Shown here: piece by piece, positions 19,366 through 28,846 of the stretch
Layout of the letters: the number at the start of each line of letters is the position of its first letter
How positions within the stretch are numbered: the stretch's first letter is position 1
Source of the DNA: Lysinibacillus telephonicus
Lineage (GTDB): Bacteria; Bacillota; Bacilli; Bacillales_A; Planococcaceae
Direction: 5' to 3'
Assembly (NCBI RefSeq): GCF_003966145.1
Contig: NZ_RXNR01000003.1
Coordinates: 1 to 64,000 of the forward strand
DNA length: 64,000 nt
The notes under the pieces: generated by a model
Told to the model about the DNA's origin: nothing
Seen by the model: only the letters and a program-made list of their open reading frames with translations
Database searches by the model: none
Program-made: the position numbers and the translations under genes

Positions 19366-19986
19366 TTAACTATATAATTCCTCTCTACCAAATCGTAAAT
19401 TCCAAATTGGCTCAAAGCGATTAATAATTGCATTTTTAACTTTTTTTGTTTCATCCATATTTTTCATTGGGCAAATTTTAAAGTAAACTTTTCCTTTTGG
19501 AAGCGACTCTGTTATCTTCGCATTAACATGACAGTGAGTTGCTGTACCATCTTTATAGCAGCATTTAGGTGAAATATTTCCAATATGCTGATTAAAACGC
19601 AGCTTAAAAGAGTTTGCACAAACTCCTGCAAAAACAAGTTCTTCATCTACAGTAATCATATAGAGTCCCGATTTGTTTAGGAGCGACTCATTTCCTTTTA
19701 CAACAAATTGTGAATAAACTAAATCCCCATAGTTATTCAAAAAAAGTTTATAAACAGGATCTTTATTTTTCTTTAATGTAAATAATACTTCCCCAGCTGG
19801 ATAATCTAAAAACTGTTTATAGTTAGATTCAAAAATATCCTTTATATTCTTATATCTTGGCTGCAGTAGTAGTTCACGGATAGTTTTTTTGTCAAAATGT
19901 GAAAATATATCCTGAATTCCAGTTTTCAAAATATCTAAATCTACACGGTAAAAAGAAAACTCCCTGTCCCCTATCTTTACATACAT
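19366..19986 (-). CDS. Uncharacterised protein with a GIY-YIG-like C-terminal half
   Basis: This is a 206-residue protein. Residues 1-95 are not recognised. From about 106 onward it reads GLYMITVDEELVFAGVCANS, then LRFNQHIG, and ends NAIINRFEPIWNLRFG. That spacing resembles a divergent GIY-YIG nuclease fold, with GLY/FAG for GIY/YIG, an Arg helix, and a terminal Glu/Asn. The Cys/His-rich insertion (CCYKDG.ATHCH) could bind metal. GGGGGAG precedes the ATG. It stands alone. The nuclease assignment is inference from motif spacing only. Confidence 0.6.
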   Translation of the reverse strand: MYVKIGDREFSFYRVDLDILKTGIQDIFSHFDKKTIRELLLQPRYKNIKDIFESNYKQFLDYPAGEVLFTLKKNKDPVYKLFLNNYGDLVYSQFVVKGNESLLNKSGLYMITVDEELVFAGVCANSFKLRFNQHIGNISPKCCYKDGTATHCHVNAKITESLPKGKVYFKICPMKNMDETKKVKNAIINRFEPIWNLRFGREELYS

Positions 19987-20103
19987 TCATACTCCCCCTG
20001 TATTATTGTAAGTAAATGACTTCGAATAATTGATATTTAAATGTATATTCTACAAAACTATTTAGAATCCTCCATTTTTAGTAATATTGACTAAAGACAA
20101 TTT

Positions 20104-21027
20104 TTAGATCTTTAAATTAACAGTATCCGATATATGATTACGTTTCCTAGATTCAATAATCGTAGAAGCTGTAAATAATAAAATTGCAAGCCAAATAATT
20201 CCGAAAGATAGAAATTGCGCTTTTGTAAACGGTTCTTTATAAAGTGCAACACCTAAAATTAAAACAATGGTAGGTGTAAAATATTGCATAAACCCGATTA
20301 AATACTGAGGAAGCAATTTTGCTCCTTTTGCAAATAATATAAGAGGGTATGCAGTTACAACTCCCCCAAGAATTAATAATATATCGGTTTGCCAATCTAA
20401 ATGTAAAAATGTCATCTTGTTAGTTGACATAAGATAAATATAATAAACTAAAGCTAATGGCAATGTAAATAATGTTTCAATCGCTAGACCACGGGTTGCA
20501 TCTATTGTAATTTTCTTTTTTAACACACCGTAAACAGCAAAGCTTAAAGCGATAAGTAATGCAAGCCAAGGAATATTGCCATAGCTAATCGTCAATACTA
20601 GCACACCCGCAAAGGCAATAAATACTGAAAATAATTGTACTTTTGATAATTTTTCATTAAAGAAAATCATCCCAAACAATACTGTAATTAGTGGATTAAT
20701 ATAATAACCTAAACTCGCATCTACAACATGATCATGTGATACAGCAAAAATGTACAAGTACCAGTTGCATGATATAACAAATGATGCAGCTAATAACGAC
20801 CAAAATAACTTTTTATTTGACCACAATGTTTTTAAGTCTTCTATTATCAGCTTTCTTTGTCTAATTAGTAGAACAAAAAGAGTTGTAAAGATAAATGACC
20901 AAATAACTCGGCTTATTAATACTTCCATGCTGTCCACGTGCTCCAGCATCTTCCAATAAAGCGGGAACATTCCCCATATTCCATACGCTGCAAAGGCAAA
21001 AAGAAGCCCTTTTCGTTCACTATTCAT
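20104..21027 (-). CDS. rarD: EamA-family transporter RarD
   Basis: This 307-residue membrane protein has ten predicted spans arranged as two EamA repeats. The RarD-type sequence is clear: GLLFAFAAYGIWGMFPLYWK, NWYLYIFAV, and LGYYINPLITVLFGM. RarD is a putative drug/metabolite exporter whose substrate is unproven. AGAAGGTG precedes the ATG. It is monocistronic. Confidence 0.93.
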   Translation of the reverse strand: MNSERKGLLFAFAAYGIWGMFPLYWKMLEHVDSMEVLISRVIWSFIFTTLFVLLIRQRKLIIEDLKTLWSNKKLFWSLLAASFVISCNWYLYIFAVSHDHVVDASLGYYINPLITVLFGMIFFNEKLSKVQLFSVFIAFAGVLVLTISYGNIPWLALLIALSFAVYGVLKKKITIDATRGLAIETLFTLPLALVYYIYLMSTNKMTFLHLDWQTDILLILGGVVTAYPLILFAKGAKLLPQYLIGFMQYFTPTIVLILGVALYKEPFTKAQFLSFGIIWLAILLFTASTIIESRKRNHISDTVNLKI

Positions 21028-21150
21028 TTGTTACACCTTCTTATAAAAGTTTGCTTAAAGCTACACCCATTATAGTACTGGAAAAATTTGAAGTAAATGC
21101 ATTTTTCAAATACCTCTCTGAATATTAGAATTATTATAAGTTATTAAGAA

Positions 21151-21177
21151 ACACGTAACCAATAAATGATTACGTGT
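21151..21177 (-). terminator. Hairpin after yheH
   Basis: An 8-bp perfect dyad (ACACGTAA / TTACGTGT) has an 11-base loop and begins 9 bases past the yheH stop. The U-run that follows is short (TTTCTT). Confidence 0.65.
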
Positions 21178-21185
21178 AGATAAAA

Positions 21186-22955
21186 TTATTCAACAATGCC
21201 ATTTTGCAATAGATACATTTTATGATATAACCCTTTTTGAGCAAGCAGCTCTTGATGAGTACCACGCTCAACAATTTCTCCAAGATGCAGAACTAAAATT
21301 TGGTCAGCATCTTGTATAGTAGATAGGCGGTGTGCGATTGCAATAGTCGTCCGTCCCTTTCTCATCTTTTCTAATGATTGTTGAATTGCAACCTCTGTTT
21401 CAGTATCAATAGATGCAGTTGCTTCATCTAATACAAGCACTTTTGGATTTGTTGCAATTGTTCTTGCAAAGGCGATTAATTGTTTTTGCCCGCTTGAAAA
21501 AGTAGATCCTCGCTCTGTTACTTTCTGCTCATACTTATTTGGTAATTGTTCGATAAATTCATCTGCTTGGACAAATTGAGCGGCAGCTTGAATATCTTTA
21601 TCGGTTAAATCCGTATTAAAAAGTGCAATATTTGTTTTGATCGTACCGTAAAAAAGAAACGGATCCTGCAACACTAAGCCTATTTTTTTTCGCAGTACAT
21701 TTTTGCTATAAGATTTGATTGATTTACCATCAATTAAAATCTCGCCTTGCTCAAACTCGTAAAAACGCATAAGCAAGTTAATAATTGAACTTTTACCACT
21801 GCCTGTATGACCGACAAGCGCTACAGTTTCACCAGGATTCACTGTAAAGGAAATATTTTTTAAAACATCCGTTTTGCCGTCATAACTAAATGTCACATTT
21901 TTAAACTCAATTAATCCACTTTGTATATCGTCGGTTACATCCATTTGTTTCGGTTCTATCTCTGTTTCATCTAATAATTTGAAAACTCGGGAGGCTGCTA
22001 CAACAGCCTGTTGATATAGTGCCAGACGCTCCATTACTTGATTAATAGGTTCAAAAAAGCGACTTATATACGTAATAAATACAAAAATAACACCTACCTC
22101 AATAGCTGTCTTAAAAGAGGTTATCCCGAAATAAAATAGTATAATGACAACCGCTGTAAAGTAGATTAAATCAATAACGGGTCTCAATAGAATACTATTT
22201 AACTTAGTATTATCCATCATTGATATAAAGTGCTCATTATTTATTTCATCAAACTCATCATTAAAGCGCTGTTCTTGGCGAAAAGTTTGTACAATACCCA
22301 TGCCAGATAATGTTTCTGCTAATTTTGCATTCAATAGGCTTAGTTTTTCTCGCATAGTCATATAAACTACGGAACTATGCTTTCGGTAAAAATGAATAAC
22401 TAGAAAGATAAGTGGCAGCAATACGAGAGCAAATATTGCAAGCATTGGGTTTAATAAAAACATTGCAACATAAACTCCTATAATGAGAAATGCCGCCTGC
22501 ACAAAGGAACTTAATACAGAAATAAATAACTCTTTTATTGCTTCTGTATCGTTTGTAGCACGAGATACAATTGTTCCTGCTGGAGTATCATCAAAATAGC
22601 GCATCCCTAACTGATGAATCTTTTTAAACACATCAATTCGAAGCTGTTGAATAATTTTTAGTGCGATTTCTTGAAATTTCACCAATTGAAAGTAGGAAAA
22701 AATTACATTAAGTAATTGTATTATCAAATAAGATATTGCTAAAAAGAGAATTGACTTTAACTCAAAATGATTAATTGCTAAATGATCATCTAAAAACACT
22801 TTAATAATGTATGGTCCTAAAACGTCCCCGATAACTGTAAGGAAAAGTAAAAATAATGCAATTGATACTTCCTTTTTATAAGGTTTTATATAGATTAAAA
22901 GCCTTATTATAATTTTTCGTTGTTCTTTATTTGAAAAGGTAGGTTGTTTATTCAT
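21186..22955 (-). CDS. yheH: Heterodimeric ABC exporter subunit, YheH/BmrD type
   Basis: This 589-residue half-transporter has six spans (about 1-320) and a C-terminal ATPase. Walker A is GHTGSGKS and Walker B VLVLDEATAS with the catalytic Glu intact, but the signature is FSSGQKQ rather than LSGGQ. It overlaps yheI by 8 bases (ATGAATAA), so translation is coupled and the two should form a heterodimer. The B. subtilis homologue BmrCD exports several drugs. Substrates here are not known. Confidence 0.92.
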   Translation of the reverse strand: MNKQPTFSNKEQRKIIIRLLIYIKPYKKEVSIALFLLFLTVIGDVLGPYIIKVFLDDHLAINHFELKSILFLAISYLIIQLLNVIFSYFQLVKFQEIALKIIQQLRIDVFKKIHQLGMRYFDDTPAGTIVSRATNDTEAIKELFISVLSSFVQAAFLIIGVYVAMFLLNPMLAIFALVLLPLIFLVIHFYRKHSSVVYMTMREKLSLLNAKLAETLSGMGIVQTFRQEQRFNDEFDEINNEHFISMMDNTKLNSILLRPVIDLIYFTAVVIILFYFGITSFKTAIEVGVIFVFITYISRFFEPINQVMERLALYQQAVVAASRVFKLLDETEIEPKQMDVTDDIQSGLIEFKNVTFSYDGKTDVLKNISFTVNPGETVALVGHTGSGKSSIINLLMRFYEFEQGEILIDGKSIKSYSKNVLRKKIGLVLQDPFLFYGTIKTNIALFNTDLTDKDIQAAAQFVQADEFIEQLPNKYEQKVTERGSTFSSGQKQLIAFARTIATNPKVLVLDEATASIDTETEVAIQQSLEKMRKGRTTIAIAHRLSTIQDADQILVLHLGEIVERGTHQELLAQKGLYHKMYLLQNGIVE

Positions 22956-24708
22956 TTAGTTCCCCTCCCTTTTCAACTAAATTTTCAAGCTGTTGCAGCT
23001 GATACGTTTCATAATACCAGCCTTTTAGTTTCATTAGTTCTTCATGTGTACCTTTTTCGACAACTTCCCCTTCTTGCAGCACTATAATTAAGTTTGCATG
23101 CTCAATGGCACTTAGTCGATGTGAAGTTATGATAGTAGTAGCATTAGCTCTAGCTGTCTTTAAAGATTTTAAAATAGCTTCTTCTGTTTTTGCATCTACA
23201 GCGGATAATGAATCGTCTAATATAAGTAATTCTGGTTTCATCATTAAAGCTCGTGCAATAGATATTCGCTGCTTTTGTCCTCCAGATAAGGATACACCGC
23301 GTTCCCCCACTATTGTTTTATAGCCATTTGCAAATCTTAAAATATCCTCATGTATGTAAGCTAGTTTAGCAGCGTATTCTACATCTTCATAAGCAGCTGT
23401 AGGATTTGCAAAAGCGATATTCGTATAAACACTTGATGAAAATAAGAAATGATCTTGTGGCACATAACCAATCGCCTCTCGTAAACATAGCTTTTTATAA
23501 TCATCGATTTTATGGTCACCAAATTTAATTTCGCCTACGTAACCTTCAAATTCTCGAAGTAATAATTTTAATATTGCTGTTTTGCCGGAACCTGTTTTCC
23601 CAGCAATACCCAACGTTTCACCGCGTTTAAGTTCAAAATGGACATTTTTCAATGCAGCTTTTGAACCATCAGGAAATTTAAACTCCTTAACGTGAAAGTA
23701 GATATCACCTTCTGGTAGAATATCCAATGCACTATCTTTGTCATCGATATCAACAGGAATAGATAATAATTGTTCAATTCGGTTATACGATGCAGAGCCG
23801 CGCTCCATAATGTTAAATAACATGCCAAATGCAAGCATCGGCCAAACGAGTAAGCCTAAGTACGTATTAAAGGCAACCAAGTCCCCAATTGTCATGGATT
23901 CTTCATAGATAAACTTTGCCCCGAAGCCAAGACTTAATAAGAAGCTGATCCCGATAATTAAACTAATAGTGGGATCAAATAATGAATCTATACGAGCAAC
24001 TTTCATATTTTGATCTACGACATCGTTTGAAAGCTTGGTGAAATCTTCAATATCTTCTTCTTGTTGACCAAAAGTTTTAATTACTTTTATCCCTGATATA
24101 CTCTCTTGTGTTTTATCATTTAAATTAGAAAATGAAGCTTGGGCTTGGTGAAATCTCTCATGCAATAGCTTTCCATAACAATTAGTAGTTACTGCCATGA
24201 TCGGCATGGGGATTAGCGCGATTAACGTTAGTCTCCAATCTATTGTAAAAGCCATGGCTATAATAACGAACCCACCAGTAGTAATTGAATCAAATAATGT
24301 TAATACTCCAGAACCAGCTGTTTGCTGTACTGCAGAAACATCATTTGTAGCATGTGCCATTAAATCTCCAACACGGTGTTTCTGATAAAAAGATGGGCTC
24401 ATTTTCGTAAAGTGACGAAAAAGTTTTTCACGGAGAGTTTTAGCAAGATAGTTAGATGATCCAAAAATCATTAAGCGCCAGTAGTAACGCAGAATATACA
24501 TAACAATTGCAACCACTGCAATTACGACAATCCACTTGATTAATGATTGTAAAGTCAGCTCTTTAAATGCAATTTCATCAATCACATAGCCAATTATTTT
24601 TGGAGGAATTAGATTTAAAATTGCCACAAAGGCTAACATAACGAGTCCAATTATATATTCTTTTTTCCTCTCTTTAAAAAACCAATCGAGCTTCCAAAAT
24701 AGTTTCAT
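22948..24708 (-). CDS. yheI: Heterodimeric ABC exporter subunit, YheI/BmrC type
   Basis: This 586-residue half-transporter has six spans, then an ATPase with Walker A GKTGSGKT, canonical signature LSGGQKQR, and Walker B LLILDDSLS, where Asp replaces the catalytic Glu. Together with the altered signature in YheH, this predicts one degenerate and one working ATP site, the hallmark of BmrC/BmrD-type exporters. GGTGAAG precedes the ATG. I saw no BmrB-like leader peptide upstream. It is divergent from the SLH gene at 24963. Confidence 0.93.
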   Translation of the reverse strand: MKLFWKLDWFFKERKKEYIIGLVMLAFVAILNLIPPKIIGYVIDEIAFKELTLQSLIKWIVVIAVVAIVMYILRYYWRLMIFGSSNYLAKTLREKLFRHFTKMSPSFYQKHRVGDLMAHATNDVSAVQQTAGSGVLTLFDSITTGGFVIIAMAFTIDWRLTLIALIPMPIMAVTTNCYGKLLHERFHQAQASFSNLNDKTQESISGIKVIKTFGQQEEDIEDFTKLSNDVVDQNMKVARIDSLFDPTISLIIGISFLLSLGFGAKFIYEESMTIGDLVAFNTYLGLLVWPMLAFGMLFNIMERGSASYNRIEQLLSIPVDIDDKDSALDILPEGDIYFHVKEFKFPDGSKAALKNVHFELKRGETLGIAGKTGSGKTAILKLLLREFEGYVGEIKFGDHKIDDYKKLCLREAIGYVPQDHFLFSSSVYTNIAFANPTAAYEDVEYAAKLAYIHEDILRFANGYKTIVGERGVSLSGGQKQRISIARALMMKPELLILDDSLSAVDAKTEEAILKSLKTARANATTIITSHRLSAIEHANLIIVLQEGEVVEKGTHEELMKLKGWYYETYQLQQLENLVEKGGELNE

Positions 24709-24962
24709 AACTTCACCAACTTTCTGTAATCATATAAGGCTTTCACTTTCTTAAATTTTCAGTCATTTAAGCAAGCTTACCCATTTTAGCAAAAATTGAG
24801 AAATATAGGAAGTGTAAATATAAGTAATTTAAAAACGGAAAAATCAGTTTGAAGACCATAGCATAGACTATGCAATTGGTAAATTTTAATGTATTCTTAT
24901 AAATTTCATTAACTACTATAATAGTAAAGAATTAAAACAAAATACATAGAATGGAGTCAACA

Positions 24963-26693
24963 ATGAAAAGCAGATTATTTTTTACAACATGTGCAGTAGC
25001 AGCAATCATTGCACCAATTCCAACTGTTGAAGCAGCAACAACAAATTTCACAGATATTCAATCCTATTCTTTAGAAACACAGCAGCATATTGCTAATCTA
25101 GTAGAAAAGCAAATTATTAATGGTGTTACACCTACAACTTTTGCTCCAAAAGAGGAAATTACTCGTGGACAAGTAGTAAAAATGCTTGGGCGTTTTTTAG
25201 TAAATAGCGGAATTGCAACTGTTCCTAATGATTGGGAAACAACTCAATACTTCATCGACATTTCTCCACAAGCTAAAGATCGTGAATTGTTAAAATATGC
25301 CGCGGTTGTGAAATCAACAGGTGTATTTAATGGTAAGCTTGATGGATCATTAGATAGTGCGGGTACAATTTCACGTGAAAACATGGCACTTGTTTTAGAT
25401 CGTGCAACTCAAGCCATGCGTGGTAAATCTTTAGTAGATATCGCTATTTTTTCAGAAGATAATGTAGTTGATTTATTTGATGCGAAAGAAGAAGCTCAAG
25501 AAGCAATCCGTGCTCTTAATGCTTTAGGCATTTCAAATGTGACGGAATTTAATCCAAAAGGCAATGTACAACGTGTTCATTTTGCCACATTTTTATCAAA
25601 AGCTATGCAATATATGGCACCAGACTATACTGAGTCTACCATTACATTAAATGCAAGTGAATTAGGTTTTTCAAGCTTCTCTGAGGTAACAAACCTTAAT
25701 GAAACATCATTAAATATTAATTTTTCAACAACCGAAATTACAATTTCAGGGGATTTTGCTCCTGATGATTTTGATACTTTCTTCGAATGGGTCGACCTTA
25801 AAGGCAAAGATCTATTTGGCAATGAACACTTCGTCTCCATTGATTTACAGTTGAATGAAAAATTACAGTTAGAAGTAGCAATTGAAAAAAATACGATTTC
25901 AGAGAATTTACCAGCACAAGCATTGCTAATGGATTCCTTTACAAAAGCAACGCTCAAATCAATAAGCGGAAGTCGTGAACCAGTCACTCAAGATTTTGTG
26001 AATCGTTCCGTATACTCCGTTAGCAAAAATACGAATACTAATGAAATTATGGAATTGACCCTAACTGGTGTTGTTCAAAATACAGGAAGTAAAACAGTAA
26101 CTGATACAATTCAATACTATATAGATTTTGCTGGTAATATCGTATTAAATCAATCAGCACAAAACTTTACATTAGATTATCGTTACTATAATACGGTTAG
26201 CGGTGACATTTTCTTTAATGATGAAGTTATAAAGGATAGAACATTCTATTATTTACCAGTTCCATCTTACACTTACTGGGATTTTGCTACCTTCCAAAAT
26301 GATGCAACAATTGATGAAATTTTAGCATTCTATCAAACAGATGGAACAAAGAAAAACTTTGATTTTACCAAAAGTAAGTATGTTTTAATTATCGATGAAA
26401 ATAAAAATGTGTATGGTACTCTTGATTTATCGGAATACGATGGATTTTTTGAAAAATATACCTTTGAATTACAACCACCAATGGATTTAACAAATAGTGA
26501 AATTTATGGATTTGGTGATGTCATCTTAGAAAAACAAAGTAATGGCAAAATTTTAGCAACTGCAGTTGGCTTTGATGTAGTTAATTCGCTAATAGTTATT
26601 GTAGATGAAGATGGAAGCGAATATTACTATGAAATTCAACAAACATCTAATGGCTATAAATTAGTTGAAGTCGATGAGGAATTTTATTATTAA
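24963..26693 (+). CDS. S-layer-homology surface protein with unknown C-terminal region
   Basis: This is a 576-residue secreted protein. It has a signal peptide (MKSRLFFTTCAVAAIIAPIP, cleavage after VEA) and three SLH modules in about residues 29-215 that should bind pyruvylated cell-wall polymer: FTDIQ..., EITRGQVVKML, TISRENMALVL and NVQRVHFATFL. The remaining 360 residues are Asp/Thr-rich, mostly beta, and unrecognised. An ATG four codons upstream overlaps the GGAG site, so the ATG at 24963 is used. A strong terminator follows. Confidence 0.88.
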   Translation: MKSRLFFTTCAVAAIIAPIPTVEAATTNFTDIQSYSLETQQHIANLVEKQIINGVTPTTFAPKEEITRGQVVKMLGRFLVNSGIATVPNDWETTQYFIDISPQAKDRELLKYAAVVKSTGVFNGKLDGSLDSAGTISRENMALVLDRATQAMRGKSLVDIAIFSEDNVVDLFDAKEEAQEAIRALNALGISNVTEFNPKGNVQRVHFATFLSKAMQYMAPDYTESTITLNASELGFSSFSEVTNLNETSLNINFSTTEITISGDFAPDDFDTFFEWVDLKGKDLFGNEHFVSIDLQLNEKLQLEVAIEKNTISENLPAQALLMDSFTKATLKSISGSREPVTQDFVNRSVYSVSKNTNTNEIMELTLTGVVQNTGSKTVTDTIQYYIDFAGNIVLNQSAQNFTLDYRYYNTVSGDIFFNDEVIKDRTFYYLPVPSYTYWDFATFQNDATIDEILAFYQTDGTKKNFDFTKSKYVLIIDENKNVYGTLDLSEYDGFFEKYTFELQPPMDLTNSEIYGFGDVILEKQSNGKILATAVGFDVVNSLIVIVDEDGSEYYYEIQQTSNGYKLVEVDEEFYY

Positions 26694-26706
26694 TAAGTAA
26701 TCAAAT

Positions 26707-26748
26707 AAAGGTCTATCAAAAAGCGATTATACTTTTTGATAGACCTTT
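26707..26748. terminator. Terminator after the SLH gene
   Basis: A perfect 17-bp dyad (26707-26723 against 26732-26748, arm AAAGGTCTATCAAAAAG) with an 8-base loop and T-run also lies just beyond the stop of the convergent transglutaminase-like gene. Confidence 0.93.
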
Positions 26749-26761
26749 TTCACTTTGTTTA

Positions 26762-27376
26762 TTAAACTTTTAAGGCTGATGGCAAATCATAGCGATACAT
26801 CTTATGTGCATCCGTACTTCTTTCTAAAACCCTCATTACATCTATATTTGGTTTTGTATAAATGATTGGATAATCTTTTTCGCCAAGTTTTTCATTTGGT
26901 TTAAATGGTAAAATTTCCTCTTCTATTGAAAACTCCCCAATAACACCTTTCCGATTCCCTCGAGCATCCAGGCGAATCCAACGATTTAGAGATGGAATAA
27001 AAACCGCATTTAGAGCATGTAATGCATATCCGTTCTGATTATTTCCATGAATTAAGAGGCGTTGATAACAAAATCCGGTTGGTATCGTTTGTGATCTTAA
27101 GATTGCGGCAAGCAGGTTTGCTTTTGCAAAGCATACCCCTTCCCCATAAATCAAAACATCAGATGCTTTACAAGGAACATATTGACTTTCGATATCTAGC
27201 GATTGAGAGATCTCGTCTCTTACATACTCATAAGCTATTCTTACTTTTTCAACATCATCTTGTTCATCAGAAAATAACATTGTCGTTTTTTGTTTAATAG
27301 ATTCATGTGAAAAGTCAACAACAGGTAGCTCATTTAGATAGTCCCCTAGTTCTATAGATTCTGCAATCAAATTCAT
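26762..27376 (-). CDS. Transglutaminase-like domain protein
   Basis: The 204 residues carry a papain-fold transglutaminase-like core (about 45-150). The Cys is in GEGVCFAKANLLAAILR, the His in YALHALNAVF and the Asp in WIRLDARGN, so the catalytic triad is intact. There is no signal peptide, so it is probably cytosolic. Proteins of this type are often cysteine proteases or amidases rather than cross-linkers. A TTG six codons upstream overlaps GGAGGTG, so the ATG at 27376 is chosen. No operon partners. Confidence 0.85.
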   Translation of the reverse strand: MNLIAESIELGDYLNELPVVDFSHESIKQKTTMLFSDEQDDVEKVRIAYEYVRDEISQSLDIESQYVPCKASDVLIYGEGVCFAKANLLAAILRSQTIPTGFCYQRLLIHGNNQNGYALHALNAVFIPSLNRWIRLDARGNRKGVIGEFSIEEEILPFKPNEKLGEKDYPIIYTKPNIDVMRVLERSTDAHKMYRYDLPSALKV

Positions 27377-27572
27377 ATTACCAAACACCTCCAAACATAT
27401 ACATGTTAACTAAATTTGTATTTATTATACATCTAAGAAAAATATAATTACTAGTAGGTAATATTATATTTTGGAAATTTGATAGAAAGGTAATCGAAAA
27501 ATGTTTAATTAAATCGAACAATGTCTTTCGACTAGTTCTAAAGATATAAACGTTGTGATAAAAATAAAAAAA

Positions 27573-27596
27573 GACTATCTTTAGTACTAGATAGTC
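27573..27596 (-). terminator. Terminator of the yhaQ-yhaP operon
   Basis: An 8-bp dyad (GACTATCT / AGATAGTC) is followed on the minus strand by TTTTTTTATTTTT, 15 bases after the permease stop. Confidence 0.9.
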
Positions 27597-27610
27597 CCTT
27601 CTTAATACGT

Positions 27611-28846
27611 TTATGTTGTCACTTTAAACACTGTTTTAATTTTTTGAATAATACCGCCTGTGCTATAGGTTAATACACTTCGCTTGTAAAATGAAAGGCT
27701 TATAACATAGGCAACGACCACAGTTATAAAAAGAATAGATAATGAAATGATTGGCTCAATTGTTGATATATCGGTTGCACCAATTCGCATAGGCATTACC
27801 ATACCTGAAGTAAAAGGGATATAAGAAAACACTTTGATTAACATTGTGTCGGGATTCCCAATGCCAGATATCATGACGTAAAATCCAACTAACATGACTA
27901 AAATGGCCGGAGTCATTACTTGAGAAGCTTCTTCAACCTTTGAAACAAGTGAACCAAAGAGGGCACCCATAATTAAATATAAGAAAATTGTTAGGAGTAA
28001 AAATACAATTACATATAATACATAGGAATAGGATATTTCATTTACAAAAGATTTAACTATTTCCCATTTTGCCCCTCCGTCTGTAAATCGCAGGAATCCA
28101 TATATTACTCCGAAAATAATAGCAAATTGTGTTAAAGCTATTAAAAAAACACCAATTAGTTTTGATTGAAAATGTATGCCAGGTTTAACACTTACAAGCA
28201 GCATTTCTAAAGCTCTTGAACCCTTTTCTGATGCAACATCTGTCGTTATCATAGATAAAAACGTCATTAGGAAAAAGTAAATAACGATTCCAACGAAATA
28301 TGAAGCCCATAAACCTGATTGCTTTTCATCTTCACTTTTCCCATCCGCTAAATCCTCATTTAAATTCGTATTGATAATGATCGGTTCGGTATCCAGTAAA
28401 TGTTCAGCCTCTTTTGCTGTAATTTCTAATTGCTGTATCCCATAAATTTTCGATGCGTAATCTATAAGTGATGAGATGGTAGATTGATCAGTTAATTTCA
28501 ATGGTGTATAAGTAATAATATTTGCCTTCAAATTTTTATTTTCTTCAGAAATTTTTACAACGGCATCTAGCTCTTCCTGTTCCAGTTGCTTATAAATATT
28601 TTCTGACTCACTTGGATAAGTAAACGCTATATCGTTATTTGACGAAAAAATTGAATCTAATTCAATAGTTGTTTCATTTATAAGAGCTACTTGTAATGCC
28701 TCATCGTTAATAAAAATTGATTTTATTTCAGACCAATACATAACAACTGCAATTACTGCAATATATAGTAGAGTCATTAAAATAAAAGATTTTTGACGTA
28801 ATTTTTGTTTATACAACGATTTGATTAAGATCCACAGTTTATTCAT
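27611..28846 (-). CDS. yhaP: ABC-2 type exporter permease (YhaP/NatB-like)
   Basis: This 411-residue membrane protein has one N-terminal span (about 21-40), a long extracytoplasmic domain (about 45-170), then five or six spans, the ABC2_membrane_3 layout of NatB and YhaP. It contains the family segment SEKGSRALEMLLVSVKPG. The frame extends 12 codons upstream, but the ATG at 28846 overlaps the ATPase stop by 8 bases and has GGTGG just before it. It forms an exporter with the upstream ATPase. NatAB exports sodium; the substrate here is unproven. Confidence 0.88.
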   Translation of the reverse strand: MNKLWILIKSLYKQKLRQKSFILMTLLYIAVIAVVMYWSEIKSIFINDEALQVALINETTIELDSIFSSNNDIAFTYPSESENIYKQLEQEELDAVVKISEENKNLKANIITYTPLKLTDQSTISSLIDYASKIYGIQQLEITAKEAEHLLDTEPIIINTNLNEDLADGKSEDEKQSGLWASYFVGIVIYFFLMTFLSMITTDVASEKGSRALEMLLVSVKPGIHFQSKLIGVFLIALTQFAIIFGVIYGFLRFTDGGAKWEIVKSFVNEISYSYVLYVIVFLLLTIFLYLIMGALFGSLVSKVEEASQVMTPAILVMLVGFYVMISGIGNPDTMLIKVFSYIPFTSGMVMPMRIGATDISTIEPIISLSILFITVVVAYVISLSFYKRSVLTYSTGGIIQKIKTVFKVTT

